From Bifidobacterium catenulatum DSM 16992 = JCM 1194 = LMG 11043 (GTDB lineage Bacteria > Actinomycetota > Actinomycetes > Actinomycetales > Bifidobacteriaceae): a stretch of DNA of 64,000 nucleotides. The position numbers were made by a program, and so were the translations under genes. A model generated the notes under the pieces. It did not search any database. It was given only the letters and a program-made list of their open reading frames with translations, and was not told where the DNA came from. Location of the stretch: assembly GCF_001025195.1 (NCBI RefSeq), contig NZ_AP012325.1, forward strand, positions 868,001 through 932,000. The letters run 5' to 3'. Below, in pieces: positions 8,683 to 17,790 of the stretch; the first letter of the stretch is position 1, and every line of letters begins with the position of its first letter.

Positions 8683-9937
8683 CCAGAGAAATCCCATCGG
8701 GATAGATACCGTACTTGCTCTCACGGTTAGGATCCAGAGGCTCGACACACTCCTTCAAGGAACTGGCAAACCCACTGTCCCCGATCTCCCTACCAGAGAG
8801 AGAAACCTTCACCTCGGAACCGTCAGGATAGTGGATGAAGCTGCTATGCTCCTTCTTACGCCGAGACCCGCCAACGAACAACACGACCTTGTCAATACGG
8901 TTGAAGAAAGCATCCCTATCACAAGGAGACTCACCGACATACTGGTCTTCCAAAGGCCAATTGGACGTGATGATGAACTTCTTAACGGCGAGATACCTAT
9001 TCACGTTCCTAGCGTGGACCTCACCGGAATAATTATCGAGAATCTTGATCAGATCAGCAAGAGCAATGCCGCTACGCGCAAAAGAACGGTCAACAGATCT
9101 ACCACGCAGATCATCCAGAAGAATCACGGACTCACCCTTATAGTTGTCAAAAGGTGCGGCCCAATCCTTCACGAGATAGACATCGTCAAGCCTCTTGCCA
9201 GTCTCAGGATCATGCAAAGCAGTCCACGTCTTACCAGTGCCGGTCTCACCCCAACGGTATTCCACAAAAGGAAGCTCATCCTCACATGCCTTGGATTTCT
9301 CCTCAAGGTACTTAGCTTCAAGCGTCTTGCAGTACTGAAGGTTATCCGCCACTATCACAGCCAGAGAAGGGTCTTTAATCACATCGCTGAGAGACCTACC
9401 TTCCTTGTAGACCTCAAAGTAGATGATCTTCCTGTCCCTAAGCTTCTTCGAGGTATAGCCAGACCCATCGAACCTCTTGTACTCCTCATAGGTCATGGAG
9501 GTGTCCACCAGATCGTTCCAAGTCAAAGGATCACCATCATCGTTCTTCTTCGTGGAGTACTCATGGATAAAGGGGCCAGCGACCCTAGTGTCTTCCTTGG
9601 TGCAATAGGAGTACGAACCCTGAAGATTCTTCACAACCTCAAGATGGATGCCAGGAAGCTTATTCATCAGAGTCTTGCCCCTTACACGACCGTCAGAGGC
9701 TATAACGCCTTGCAAATGCAGATGTTCGGAATCCTTACCACGTTCAAGCTGACAGGCATACCGGTAATGGGACAACTTCTTCTCAAGAGCACTTTCGATC
9801 TTGGAAGGGTCTTCGGTGCCGAAGCATTCCTCGACATTGTTCAACGTAAAGAACCAGTTATTACGAGAGCTGGAGACCAGATTAGAGTCTTTCATTGTTG
9901 ATAGTTTTCCGTTTCTGTGGCTACTACCTTTCATCAC
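8672..9937 (-). CDS. rep: CRESS-type replication initiator (HUH endonuclease + SF3 helicase)
   Basis: A 421-residue Rep with the full motif set of circular Rep-encoding ssDNA viruses and related plasmids: motif I FTLNN (about residue 30), the HUH motif HLHLQG (72-77), the catalytic YCTK (Tyr111, Lys114), Walker A GETGTGKT (230-237), Walker B VILLDD, and motif C FIITSN. Such a protein nicks its origin by covalent Tyr attachment and unwinds it as a superfamily 3 helicase. Related Reps are known on bacterial plasmids, including one from Bifidobacterium pseudocatenulatum (p4M). Here the gene sits in the chromosome between tRNA-Pro att copies. The start is unsettled: the frame opens at 9937 and an ATG at 9895 is also plausible. 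No frameshift or lost motif is seen. Confidence 0.9.
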   Translation of the reverse strand: MMKGSSHRNGKLSTMKDSNLVSSSRNNWFFTLNNVEECFGTEDPSKIESALEKKLSHYRYACQLERGKDSEHLHLQGVIASDGRVRGKTLMNKLPGIHLEVVKNLQGSYSYCTKEDTRVAGPFIHEYSTKKNDDGDPLTWNDLVDTSMTYEEYKRFDGSGYTSKKLRDRKIIYFEVYKEGRSLSDVIKDPSLAVIVADNLQYCKTLEAKYLEEKSKACEDELPFVEYRWGETGTGKTWTALHDPETGKRLDDVYLVKDWAAPFDNYKGESVILLDDLRGRSVDRSFARSGIALADLIKILDNYSGEVHARNVNRYLAVKKFIITSNWPLEDQYVGESPCDRDAFFNRIDKVVLFVGGSRRKKEHSSFIHYPDGSEVKVSLSGREIGDSGFASSLKECVEPLDPNRESKYGIYPDGISLDID

Positions 9938-9948
9938 TCGGAAGGACT

Positions 9949-10311
9949 AATATCAGCGTCGTTTTTTGTAACAAACAGCCTAAAATGGAGTCTCTGGCGT
10001 GTTACAAATCTAGAGGTCAAAAATTCACTAATAAGTGTGTCTATATCAAATCAGTATCAAAGTTACGCAAATCCCTAATAATAATACTGGGCATCTAGCC
10101 GGTTACAAACCGTCTAGACCGCTTCTCCGTTTCGCTACGAAGCTTGCCCCCGGGATTTGCTCTTCGACCCGCTCAAGGCACTCCCGGCCGCACAGCACAG
10201 CCGTATCCAACAACCCAGACGCAAGCACACAGAGCTAACGTCCTTCACCACCTCAGCGACTTATCTGCAACTCAGAAACCACAATGGACCGCGATCCTCG
10301 CTTTTCGCGAG
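9949..10311. other. Putative replication origin of the CRESS-type element
   Basis: This is a non-coding stretch upstream of rep. It contains TGTAAC/GTTACA repeats (9966, 10002, 10062, 10102, the last inside the palindrome CGGTTACAAACCG), the inverted repeat CACTAATAAGTG (10028), the motif AATAATACTGGGCA (10080-10093), which resembles CRESS nick sites such as TAATATTAC, and a conserved hairpin at 10297-10311. Order and spacing match the relic copy at 1713-2046. Which repeat binds Rep and where nicking occurs are inferred. Confidence 0.55.
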
Positions 10312-10470
10312 TTCGCTCCCATTGCTAGGTCCTTCGCCACAGAGTCACCTCGGTAATCAGGACACGCCCCATGCACCCACGTCCAGACGCCAGACACGGC
10401 CAAGCCGCAGGACAGTCAAAAGCACCAGCGGATCTCCGAGGAGAAGCAAGAACACGGAGAGTCGTTTTAA
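10231..10470. repeat. Second copy of the relic-element blocks (1966-2098 and 2317-2403)
   Basis: About 130 bp (10231-10362) and then 87 bp (10384-10470) match segment A. The roughly 200 bp that separate them in A are absent here, replaced by about 20 bases. This shows that both segments descend from the same small element, with a deletion here or an insertion there. Confidence 0.75.
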
Positions 10471-10879
10471 AGGCGAAATCTCCATCTCACGTGCAATCTA
10501 TCAAAAATGCGTTTTTCTTCGAATCGAGATCTGGCTATTCATCTAGAGGCACTAATAAGTGAACGTAGACGAATAGTTCGTTCTCATCAATCCAAGACCA
10601 AGCCAAAAGCAAAAACACGAGGCTCTTAGAAAACGTATCTCAGAAAAGAACAAAACAACCGTAACCACATGATCTGCTCGCCGCAGAGCGTCTTCCAAGG
10701 CCAGACCTGCCCCCCTCATCAAGATGAGGCGTATCGAAACCTCAAAAGGTTCCTCGAGATGAGACAAGCTCATCGTTCTGGCCTCTTACTATGATCTGGT
10801 TTAAAGCGATACGAAGTATCCTTAGGTGTATCATTATCACACCTGAGAGCCTATAAACGTTGAGATGACGCTATTCAAA
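10471..10879. other. Right part of segment B, no confident gene
   Basis: About 400 bp with no convincing gene. It contains another CACTAATAAGTG inverted repeat (10550) followed by GTAGACGAAT, as at 1783 in segment A, and a perfect inverted repeat AGGTGT-n9-ACACCT near 10830. It is probably a terminal region of the element. Confidence 0.4.
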
Positions 10880-10900
10880 TCAAATCCTGTCAGCCCGACC
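10880..10900. repeat. att site 3: 21-bp tRNA-Pro core
   Basis: TCAAATCCTGTCAGCCCGACC is identical to the tRNA-Pro T-arm/acceptor 3' end. The left-hand extension seen in the other copies is absent, so this is the shortest copy and perhaps defines the minimal crossover region. It separates segments B and C. Confidence 0.8.
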
Positions 10901-11126
10901 GTAACCCCTGAAAACATTAGGTTTTCAAGGGGGTTTAATTATACCGTCGAAAACAATCCGCATACAAATGCATACAAACGCCGCGATACCTCCATGCCTG
11001 ATTCACACGAGTTCGCGCTCGTGGAGGGCTCTGATCGCGTCCGCCACGTCGTCCACAGGTTCTCGCCCCTCGCGGCGCGAAACAGCCAGTCGTCATCATC
11101 CATGTCATTCATCCGCTTTTCGATGT

Positions 11127-11470
11127 GGTGATGTTTTCTTGGACTTCCCGGCCGGGAGGAGAACCCTCTTATGGCGAAGTACAACAAGGAGCAGCGTGAC
11201 AGGGCAGTGGACCTGTACATCAAATACGAGCGCTGCGCCGCCGCGGAGGGTTCCTAGGCCGGGTTAAGCAGGAGTTCCTCCGCAAGCGCGGCTTCGCGGG
11301 CGTCTCGATGGACGGGTTCATCGGCATGCTCGACGGCTACATGGTCTGGTACCGGAACAGGAGGATCAAGACGAAGTTCGGCATGAGCATCATGGCTCGT
11401 CGAGGTGCGCTCGGTCTTGCGGCATGATCGGTGGTGATGGAATCAATGACGAGTCCAACAAAACGTCACC
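11127..11470 (+). mobile_element. Internally deleted IS3-family relic, about 345 bp
   Basis: The terminal inverted repeats GGTGATGTTTTCTTGGACTTC (left) and the complement of GAGTCCAACAAAACGTCACC (right) match at most positions. Between them only the two ends of an IS3-type transposase region remain. Its small size with intact ends resembles a MITE that a full-length relative could still move. Confidence 0.65.
11171..11427 (+). pseudogene. IS3-family transposase ends, joined by deletion
   Basis: The frame begins MAKYNKEQRDRAVDLYIKYE, typical of the OrfA HTH start of IS3 elements, and stops at a TAG after 28 codons. After the stop, a second stretch (EFLRKRGFAGVSMDGFIGML, WYRNRRIKTKFG) is the usual C-terminal end of the OrfB integrase domain. 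All catalytic DDE residues are missing, so it is inactive. Confidence 0.7.
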
Positions 11471-11536
11471 AGCCCCAATTGCTTAAGAAAAATTGAAGCA
11501 AAACAGTCATTTCCTTTCCTCCCGGGAACCATCAGT

Positions 11537-12013
11537 TTGGTTGATAAGCACTCGGGAATCCATCAAGGAACCGGACGATGCCGGTGTTCTCATCCCACCG
11601 GCACCATCACCGCCGGCAATGTCCAAATTGAGCGCTCAGGGTGTACAGGAACAAGTGCCGACGCCGAACACCTTTATTTGATCACATACACTTCCGACCG
11701 AAGCGTGAGCGTGACCGTGCGCAACGGCGATACCATGTCCGGTATCGCCAAGCGAACCGGACTGTGGCCGCTGTCCGCATGGAGTGCGCCATCCGGCAAC
11801 ATCAACCTGATCTATCCGGGCAACATCGTCACCTATCGAGGCACGTCAGCTGCTGCCAGCGGATCCGTGTCCACAAGTGGTCGTGTGCATGTCGTCAAGC
11901 GTGGAGAAACTCTCAGCGGCATCTTCGGGGCCGACGGATGGCAGCGCGTCGCCCAGTTGAACAACCTCGCCAGCCCCAATCTTATTTACCCCGGTCAGCG
12001 GCTCCGCTACTGA
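11537..12013 (+). pseudogene. C-terminal part of a phage endolysin with two LysM repeats
   Basis: The last 100 or so residues hold two LysM peptidoglycan-binding repeats (VRNGDTMSGIAKRTG... and VKRGETLSGIFGADG..., each ending with an NLIYPG motif). LysM repeats at the C-terminus are common in endolysins of bifidobacterial prophages. The first 50 codons look non-native, and no catalytic (amidase, CHAP or GH25) domain is present, so this is a truncated lysin next to a holin. No ribosome-binding site supports the start at 11537. It is most likely a prophage remnant. Confidence 0.65.
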
Positions 12014-12076
12014 CCCAAACCATTGTGGCCTTCGACACCATGCCGGAGGCCACTCTCATCATCTAAGGAGAAACCC

Positions 12077-12367
12077 ATGGATATTTCCACCGCAACCACC
12101 CTTGCCTCTGGGATTGTGGGCCTGATCGTGCCCGCCGTCGTGCAGGCCTTTAAGAAGTACATTCCCAGTGGATACGTCGGGCTTGTCTCTTTGGCCGCAT
12201 CCATCCTGTTCGGCACCATCGCCATCGCCGCCACCGGCGGATTCGACGGCACCCACACATGGGGAATCACGCTCGCAGGAATAGTGGGCGTCGCCCAGAC
12301 CGTGTACACGCTCGTTAACCAAGTGCTCGACGGGGAACTATCCAAAGATAAACTGCGCAACCAGTAG
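12077..12367 (+). CDS. Phage holin-like small membrane protein
   Basis: 96 residues starting MDISTATTLASG, with an ideal ribosome-binding site (AAGGAG, six bases from the ATG). Two hydrophobic segments (about residues 8-22 and 33-52) and possibly a third (64-80), followed by a charged tail, fit a holin that lets the endolysin reach the wall. It follows the lysin remnant by 63 bp, the usual lysis-cassette order. The rest of the phage is gone, so it is probably a stranded gene with no current lysis role. Confidence 0.6.
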   Translation: MDISTATTLASGIVGLIVPAVVQAFKKYIPSGYVGLVSLAASILFGTIAIAATGGFDGTHTWGITLAGIVGVAQTVYTLVNQVLDGELSKDKLRNQ

Positions 12368-12432
12368 TCTGATTTATACTACTTCAATTTACGTGGACTC
12401 GGCCAGTTGGCTGGATCCACGTAAATCTGTAG

Positions 12433-13632
12433 CTACTTCTGAGGGGAAGAGTTGTTTGCCGACTGCTTATCGTTTTTAACAGCAAGAGGACAATCAACAT
12501 ATAGGAGGCTGCCCTTCTTGTATGGAATGACCGTGAGGAGTCGGTCGCATTTGTGCATGATCGCTCGTAAGGAGTTAGTTGCCTCCGTATCGGCAGTGAA
12601 TCGATGCTTGATGCGAGTTTCCACTCGTTGAAGGCTTTCTGCTTGGCTAGCCCCGGCAGTACTGAGTTCGAGTACAAGTGCGTCTGCAATTAGAATGGAC
12701 AGTACGTCATTTTTCCAAGAAAAAGCTCCATGGACTTTGCTGACAAGTTCCTTCCTGCGGAGGAAAATGACATCGGTGCTGTGTTCGGGCTGTATAAATC
12801 TAATCGCTTCAGTTGGGCTAGTCACATCAATGGCTGCAGGAAGAGCACTGGGATCAATGCCTTCGGGCACTCTAGTGTTAGGAGGCAAGACCACCATTTT
12901 CTCGGTGGCCACTTCCGAATCTTCCGCTGAAGCCACTACCTGTTCTTTCCAAGCTTTTTTATCGATGTTGAGTTGGAACTGCTTGTTAATTGCGGTGATG
13001 AGATTCAGCATATTAATGATGACAATTGTTAGCATGCTGAAAAATGACGTTCCGGCATAATATCGGTCACGATATGAAAGCTTTGCCGCTCTTGCTTTGT
13101 CTCCCTTGGGGTCAGCATGAACCAAATCTGAGTACAGCCAAGCTTCGCCTATCAGGAGATCAGATAAGGGTCGACCCTCGGGAACATTATCTTTGTCATA
13201 CATTTGAATCGAATAAGATTCACCGTTGTTTTTATCGTGTAGATCTCGAAATTTCTTTCGACAAAAATCGAAACACTGCTTGGCCTGTCCAGTCAATTGC
13301 TTTCCGTCAAGTAGCATATCGATCGAGCGGAATACTTTTTCAAGATACACGGGTTCAGATTCGAGGATGCATGGCCTTGTGCGAGCTGCTAGAGATTCAA
13401 AAATCTCTTGGTCGGGCATTATGTATTTGATTCGAGTAGGTTGCCCTTCCTTGTAGCTAATTGTCATTGAGGGTTTAACATATTTCTCGACAGAGTTATT
13501 TTGGACTAGCGAATGTGCTTCTACGCGGCGTGCTCGAATCACAAAGCGGCGCAAAATGTCTCTCGCCTCCAGATCGTCTACAGGATGGCGTAGCTTCGAC
13601 TGCTTTTTGGTCGAGTCGGTTTTCTTAGACAT
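12433..13632 (-). CDS. Unknown membrane-associated accessory protein
   Basis: A 399-residue protein starting MSKKTDSTKKQ; GAAAGG lies five to six bases before the ATG at 13632, a better start than the GTG two codons upstream. The N-terminal part (to about residue 175) is charged and helical. One strongly hydrophobic stretch (FFSMLTIVIINMLNLITAI, about residue 185) may be a single membrane helix, and the rest is soluble. I do not recognise the family. It is transcribed divergently from the methyltransferase gene, with an inverted repeat in the shared promoter region, so it may belong functionally to the restriction module; that is inference from position alone. Confidence 0.65.
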   Translation of the reverse strand: MSKKTDSTKKQSKLRHPVDDLEARDILRRFVIRARRVEAHSLVQNNSVEKYVKPSMTISYKEGQPTRIKYIMPDQEIFESLAARTRPCILESEPVYLEKVFRSIDMLLDGKQLTGQAKQCFDFCRKKFRDLHDKNNGESYSIQMYDKDNVPEGRPLSDLLIGEAWLYSDLVHADPKGDKARAAKLSYRDRYYAGTSFFSMLTIVIINMLNLITAINKQFQLNIDKKAWKEQVVASAEDSEVATEKMVVLPPNTRVPEGIDPSALPAAIDVTSPTEAIRFIQPEHSTDVIFLRRKELVSKVHGAFSWKNDVLSILIADALVLELSTAGASQAESLQRVETRIKHRFTADTEATNSLRAIMHKCDRLLTVIPYKKGSLLYVDCPLAVKNDKQSANNSSPQK

Positions 13633-13688
13633 CAGCACCTTTCAGTAAGACATTTTGTCGTGCGGCATACACATAATATACCTTTAGT

Positions 13689-13702
13689 CGAACGAATGTT
13701 CG
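13689..13702. promoter_or_regulatory. Candidate operator: perfect inverted repeat CGAAC-gaat-GTTCG
   Basis: A perfect 5+5 palindrome lies in the 119-bp divergent promoter region between the unknown gene and the methyltransferase, about 60 bp before the methyltransferase start. The methyltransferase has an N-terminal HTH, and related enzymes (the M.EcoRII/M.SsoII type) bind such palindromes to control their own expression. Binding is inferred. Confidence 0.4.
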
Positions 13703-13751
13703 AAATGTCCGACATATGCTTCTCCGGGAATTTTTGTCATCATAATGATAT

Positions 13752-15113
13752 ATGTTCTTCCCTATGAGTAGCGCTATCGAATCAAACCTTAGCACCCAAG
13801 CCACCGATGGCTTTGATGAAGCAACTGAGCTTATCACGTTGTTGCGTGGTTCTATGACGCGCCGTCAGCTTGCCGAGTCGTTGCATGTATCCACCTCGAC
13901 TGTGGAGCGCTGGGAGTTGGGCAAGGTGGAGTGCAAGCCTGCTTATGTTCCTGCGCTGCGTGAATTGTATTTCGGCACCACGCATGAAGACGGCACCGAT
14001 TTCCGCACCATTGACCTGTTTGCCGGCATCGGCGGCATCCGTCGTGGTTTTGCTTCGGCTGGCGGGCATGCGGTGTTCTCTTCGGAATGGAATGAGTTCT
14101 CGGCCCGCACGTATCGCACGAACTATGGGTTCACCGAGCAGATGGCCGGAGACATCACCAAGGTGGACGTGGATGACATTCCCGACTGCGATGTGGTGCT
14201 CGCGGGCTTCCCGTGCCAGCCGTTCAGCGTGGCTGGAGTATCGAAGAAACGCAGCCTAGGCCGTGAGACCGGATTCCGGGACAAGACGCAAGGCACGCTG
14301 TTCTTCGACGTGGCGCGCATCATCGCGGCGAAACGTCCGGCGGCGTTCCTGTTGGAGAACGTGAAGAATCTGACCTCGCACGACCGGGGCCGCACCTTCA
14401 AAGTCATCCTCGATGCCCTGCAGAACGAGCTGGGCTACGAGGTGCATTGGAAGGTCATCGACGGACAGCACTTCGTTCCCCAGCACCGCGAACGTATCTA
14501 CATCGTCGGCTTCCGCTCGCATACCGACTTCACATGGGATGACCTCAAGCTCCCCGAACATAAGCCCGTGCTCGCTGACATCCTTCATAAAAACGACGGC
14601 ACCGAGCCGTATCTGCCTTGGGACGGCGACCGGTACTTCGACTACGAGCACAACAAGGTGCAGGACAAATACACGCTCACCCCACGCCTGTGGCAGTACC
14701 TGCAGGACTACAAGGCCAAGCACGAGGCCATGGGACATGGCTTCGGCTATGGCTTGGTGACGCCTGACATGGTGTCCCGTACCTTGTCCGCCCGCTATCA
14801 CAAGGACGGTTCCGAGATATTGGTCGCGCAGGAAGGTGAACGCCCCCGCCGGCTCACTCCGCGCGAATGCGCCCGCCTCATGGGATACCCGGATGATCTG
14901 CGCATTCCCGTCTCGGACACGCAGGCCTATCGCCAGTTCGGCAACTCCGTGGTCGTACCAGCCATCGCGGAGATCGCCCGCATCATGCGTCCCCATATCC
15001 TCAAGGTCATGCAGGAGAACAAGGCCCCCGAACTGATCTCCGATTCCGAACTGGCCGACGAGGCGATCCAAAAGGCCCGCCAACTGGCCGTCGCCGGCGC
15101 AAGCCACGACTGA
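13752..15113 (+). CDS. DNA (cytosine-5) methyltransferase with N-terminal HTH
   Basis: A 453-residue type II methyltransferase. An HTH of the XRE kind lies at about residues 20-65 ([20 protein letters not shown]). The C5 motifs follow in order: I ([13 protein letters not shown]), IV (GFPCQPFS, catalytic Cys), VI (ENVKNL), VIII ([11 protein letters not shown]) and X ([11 protein letters not shown]). It methylates cytosine to protect the host from the endonuclease encoded 62 bp downstream. The partner type points to a CCNGG-like target (CCWGG or CCSGG), not proven. An HTH extension is typical of self-regulating enzymes. The start is either ATG 13752 or ATG 13764; there is no clear ribosome-binding site and a CATAAT box lies just upstream, so the message may be nearly leaderless. 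Confidence 0.92.
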   Translation: MFFPMSSAIESNLSTQATDGFDEATELITLLRGSMTRRQLAESLHVSTSTVERWELGKVECKPAYVPALRELYFGTTHEDGTDFRTIDLFAGIGGIRRGFASAGGHAVFSSEWNEFSARTYRTNYGFTEQMAGDITKVDVDDIPDCDVVLAGFPCQPFSVAGVSKKRSLGRETGFRDKTQGTLFFDVARIIAAKRPAAFLLENVKNLTSHDRGRTFKVILDALQNELGYEVHWKVIDGQHFVPQHRERIYIVGFRSHTDFTWDDLKLPEHKPVLADILHKNDGTEPYLPWDGDRYFDYEHNKVQDKYTLTPRLWQYLQDYKAKHEAMGHGFGYGLVTPDMVSRTLSARYHKDGSEILVAQEGERPRRLTPRECARLMGYPDDLRIPVSDTQAYRQFGNSVVVPAIAEIARIMRPHILKVMQENKAPELISDSELADEAIQKARQLAVAGASHD

Positions 15114-15175
15114 AACGACACGCCGCTAGACCGTTGATGCTTTGGCGCTGACATTGGCATGGGTATTGTTGAGGT

Positions 15176-16606
15176 ATGCGCGATACCCATGTCAACGACG
15201 ATCAGCAATGGTACGACACGGCCGACATCCAGCAGGTCCACGACCTGTTGACCCGAGCCGGTGCCGAAAGCATCTGGGTCAAGCGGCTGGTGCCCAACAA
15301 CAACTCGAAACAGCAGATCTTCCTAGGCAACGATCCCTCCGACCTAGCTTTCCTTCCCCTCGGCACGCCGTGGTACACGGATCCGAAATCACAGAAGAAG
15401 AAAGCCGGGCCGCTGCTGATTCGCATTCCGGTTCCGTGGCGATGGGTCACGCCTGACGGCGAGTTCGACGCGCCGAACGCCAACATGTGCTTCTACCCGC
15501 AATATCCCGAGGTAAGGTTCTCCGGCTTCCTGAAGGGATGCAAGGAAGGCCCGTCCGAGCTGTTGAGCGAGACGAAACGTGGCCACGAAGAGGGACGCTG
15601 CTTGTTCTTCGGAACCGTGAAGGACACGGGCGAAGGAATGGGACATGTTGTCGCCTTGGTCGTCGGCGCTCCATCGCCGGCCGCCCAATACGTCTTGAAC
15701 ATGGACACATTCGAGAAAGGGCACGTCTGCCCGGTCGTGTTCCAAGGCCAGAGAAAGCCCGGCGAATTCTCCATCCTTGAGGAAGCTCTTCTCGGCATCA
15801 TGGGCAAGAAGATCATCCCATGGCGTCTGCGCAACGACGGAACCATCGACAAGCCATACATCGCTCCCAACGCTCCCGGACTGACTCTGGAGGCGGAACT
15901 CGGCGTGGGAGAGAACGCCATTCCCGGCCCGGACTTCGACATCTGGGAGCTCAAGGCCATCAAACAACCATCCCTTGAGCGGCGCAGCAACCACCGGGTC
16001 ACCTTGTTCACGCCGCAGCCCGACACGGGATGGATAACGGGACAATCCCAAGCCGATTTCGTCCTGCGCTACGGACATGTCAGCGGCACCGACGAAAACG
16101 GCAATCCCGACGAGTACTACTTCACTTCGGGCGACATTAACCGCCCCGGCGAAGACAAAGAGGGAGCGAAACTCAACCTTAAACTCGTCGGCTTCACCGA
16201 TGCCAAGCACTTCGATCCCAACGGGATGATCGCCCTATACGACAAGCAGACCGGCGAACTCGCCGCCGGATGGTCATACCTCAAGCTACTGGAACACTGG
16301 CAGCGCAAGCACAACCGCGCCGCTTACGTGCCGTATCTCAGGGAAAAAGAAGACGGGAAGACCACGGTAGAATTTGGCCCACTCGTCACCCTCGGCATCT
16401 CCACCAGCTTCGGCCTGTTCCTAAAAGCCTTCCAAGACGGCAAGGTCATCTACGACCCCGGCGACAAAATCACCCTCAAAGATGGCAAATGGACGCCCCA
16501 TTCCCGAAGCCAATTCCGCATCAACCTCAACGACATCTCGGCCATCTACCAAGAAGTAAAAGAAGTGGATCTGCGAGATTCCGATTCTTCGCAAAAAGAG
16601 GAATAG
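15176..16606 (+). CDS. MvaI/BcnI-family type II restriction endonuclease
   Basis: A 476-residue protein. The C-terminal half matches the MvaI/BcnI family: GPDFDIWELKAI holds the D...ExK catalytic residues, followed by TLFTPQPD and a conserved tail (LGISTSFGLFLKAF, SRSQFRINL). These enzymes cut CCWGG or CCSGG as monomers, nicking each strand in turn. The N-terminal 230 residues are an extension beyond the roughly 240 residues of classical MvaI/BcnI, with its own fold. It lies 62 bp behind the methyltransferase on the same strand, the normal order for a restriction-modification operon. The frame is intact and its GC content is near the genome average. Confidence 0.85.
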   Translation: MRDTHVNDDQQWYDTADIQQVHDLLTRAGAESIWVKRLVPNNNSKQQIFLGNDPSDLAFLPLGTPWYTDPKSQKKKAGPLLIRIPVPWRWVTPDGEFDAPNANMCFYPQYPEVRFSGFLKGCKEGPSELLSETKRGHEEGRCLFFGTVKDTGEGMGHVVALVVGAPSPAAQYVLNMDTFEKGHVCPVVFQGQRKPGEFSILEEALLGIMGKKIIPWRLRNDGTIDKPYIAPNAPGLTLEAELGVGENAIPGPDFDIWELKAIKQPSLERRSNHRVTLFTPQPDTGWITGQSQADFVLRYGHVSGTDENGNPDEYYFTSGDINRPGEDKEGAKLNLKLVGFTDAKHFDPNGMIALYDKQTGELAAGWSYLKLLEHWQRKHNRAAYVPYLREKEDGKTTVEFGPLVTLGISTSFGLFLKAFQDGKVIYDPGDKITLKDGKWTPHSRSQFRINLNDISAIYQEVKEVDLRDSDSSQKEE

Positions 16607-16608
16607 CC

Positions 16609-17790
16609 ATGGCAATGATAATGTGTCCCGGCTGCGGAACAAGTATTTCCGACAAAGCGTTGTCCTGCCCGCAATGTGGTTTTGTCGGCGACGATCCGAG
16701 TCGTCCGATTTCTCAACAAGCAGTTTATGAGATGGTGCCAAAGTTCCAAGTTGAGATTGATCGTTGGGATCCACAATCGCAATCATTGGTGGGCGAGTCA
16801 TTGGATATGTCCTTGGAGACCCGGCGTAAAATCTTCGGCTTCCTAGGCAATCTGGAACAGCTCCAGACGCTTGCACCAGGGCTGTTCCAGCTCATCAAGG
16901 AATTCTCCAACAAAGATGAAGCCACATTGGTGGCTCATTTGCCCGAGGAGATCATGAAGATGGTTGAAGAAGGAAAGCTCTTCTTCAAGGAGGATGCCAA
17001 CGGGAAGATTATGCCGCAAGTGTTCGACGTGAACGGGAAGTTCTATAAGCAGGTGCGGCTTGACTGGGAGCAGATGTCGCCTGATGTCATGGATACAATG
17101 CGGCACTTGCAGACTCAGGTGGCCATCGCAATGGTGTTGTCCGAGGTCCGCAGCCTTAGGGACCAAATCGAAGGTATTCGAGTGGACTTGCAGAATGACC
17201 GTCTGGCACTGGCTGAAGGCGCTTGGGATAAACTCATGCAAGCCCGTGTCATTGAAGATTCACGGCTGCGCGATGCATTGATAGTACAAGCCATATCATC
17301 CGCGACCGATGCCAAGCGAACATTGATGCGTAATTTCGCGGAGAACGTCAAATACCTGAAAGCCCATTCCAATGAGCGTATAGACAAGAAACTGATTTCT
17401 GCCGTCACTCAGCAAAATCAATCGAGGGCTGCCGATGCGTTCAACGATCTGGCGCAGATCACCAATGCTGTACGTGTCGAAGGCGCTGGATATGCCATGC
17501 TCAATCAAAACGAGGCGAGCATGGTATGTTTGGAACAGTTCCGAGAATTCATCGACGCGAATAAACTTAACGAGCGAGACACCTTACTGGCAATTAACTC
17601 GCATCTCCCGGTTGGGTCGAAGATGCCTGACATGGTTGACCAATTCGAGGATCTGGCGCTAAGGATCACGGCGCTAGACGGCGCGTCGCAGCTAGACCGT
17701 ATCCCCCAAAGATTGCTTGAGCCATTCAGACCTGAGCCGGAGACGAACGAAAGCAACAGTGAAGAGGAGGACGGCAACAATGTTCCGTAA
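16609..17790 (+). CDS. Zinc-ribbon, helical protein linked to the restriction operon
   Basis: 393 residues. The N-terminus is a zinc ribbon (MCPGCG...CPQCGFVG, two CxxC pairs). A long, mostly helical body follows, with a probable coiled coil around residues 170-250, and an acidic C-terminus. AGAGGA precedes the ATG at 16609, two bases past the endonuclease stop, so it is almost certainly cotranscribed. I do not recognise a catalytic domain. Overlap with the next gene suggests that the two are made together. A regulatory or accessory role in the defence module is only a guess from context. Confidence 0.75.
   Translation: MAMIMCPGCGTSISDKALSCPQCGFVGDDPSRPISQQAVYEMVPKFQVEIDRWDPQSQSLVGESLDMSLETRRKIFGFLGNLEQLQTLAPGLFQLIKEFSNKDEATLVAHLPEEIMKMVEEGKLFFKEDANGKIMPQVFDVNGKFYKQVRLDWEQMSPDVMDTMRHLQTQVAIAMVLSEVRSLRDQIEGIRVDLQNDRLALAEGAWDKLMQARVIEDSRLRDALIVQAISSATDAKRTLMRNFAENVKYLKAHSNERIDKKLISAVTQQNQSRAADAFNDLAQITNAVRVEGAGYAMLNQNEASMVCLEQFREFIDANKLNERDTLLAINSHLPVGSKMPDMVDQFEDLALRITALDGASQLDRIPQRLLEPFRPEPETNESNSEEEDGNNVP

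Noticed and set aside
10552-10773. 73-codon minus-strand frame in segment B
   Set aside because: No start signal and an odd composition; not supported as a gene.
10990-11070. Minus-strand piece reading VDDVADAIRALHEREL
   Set aside because: It looks like a protein end, but too little remains to assign a family or confirm coding.
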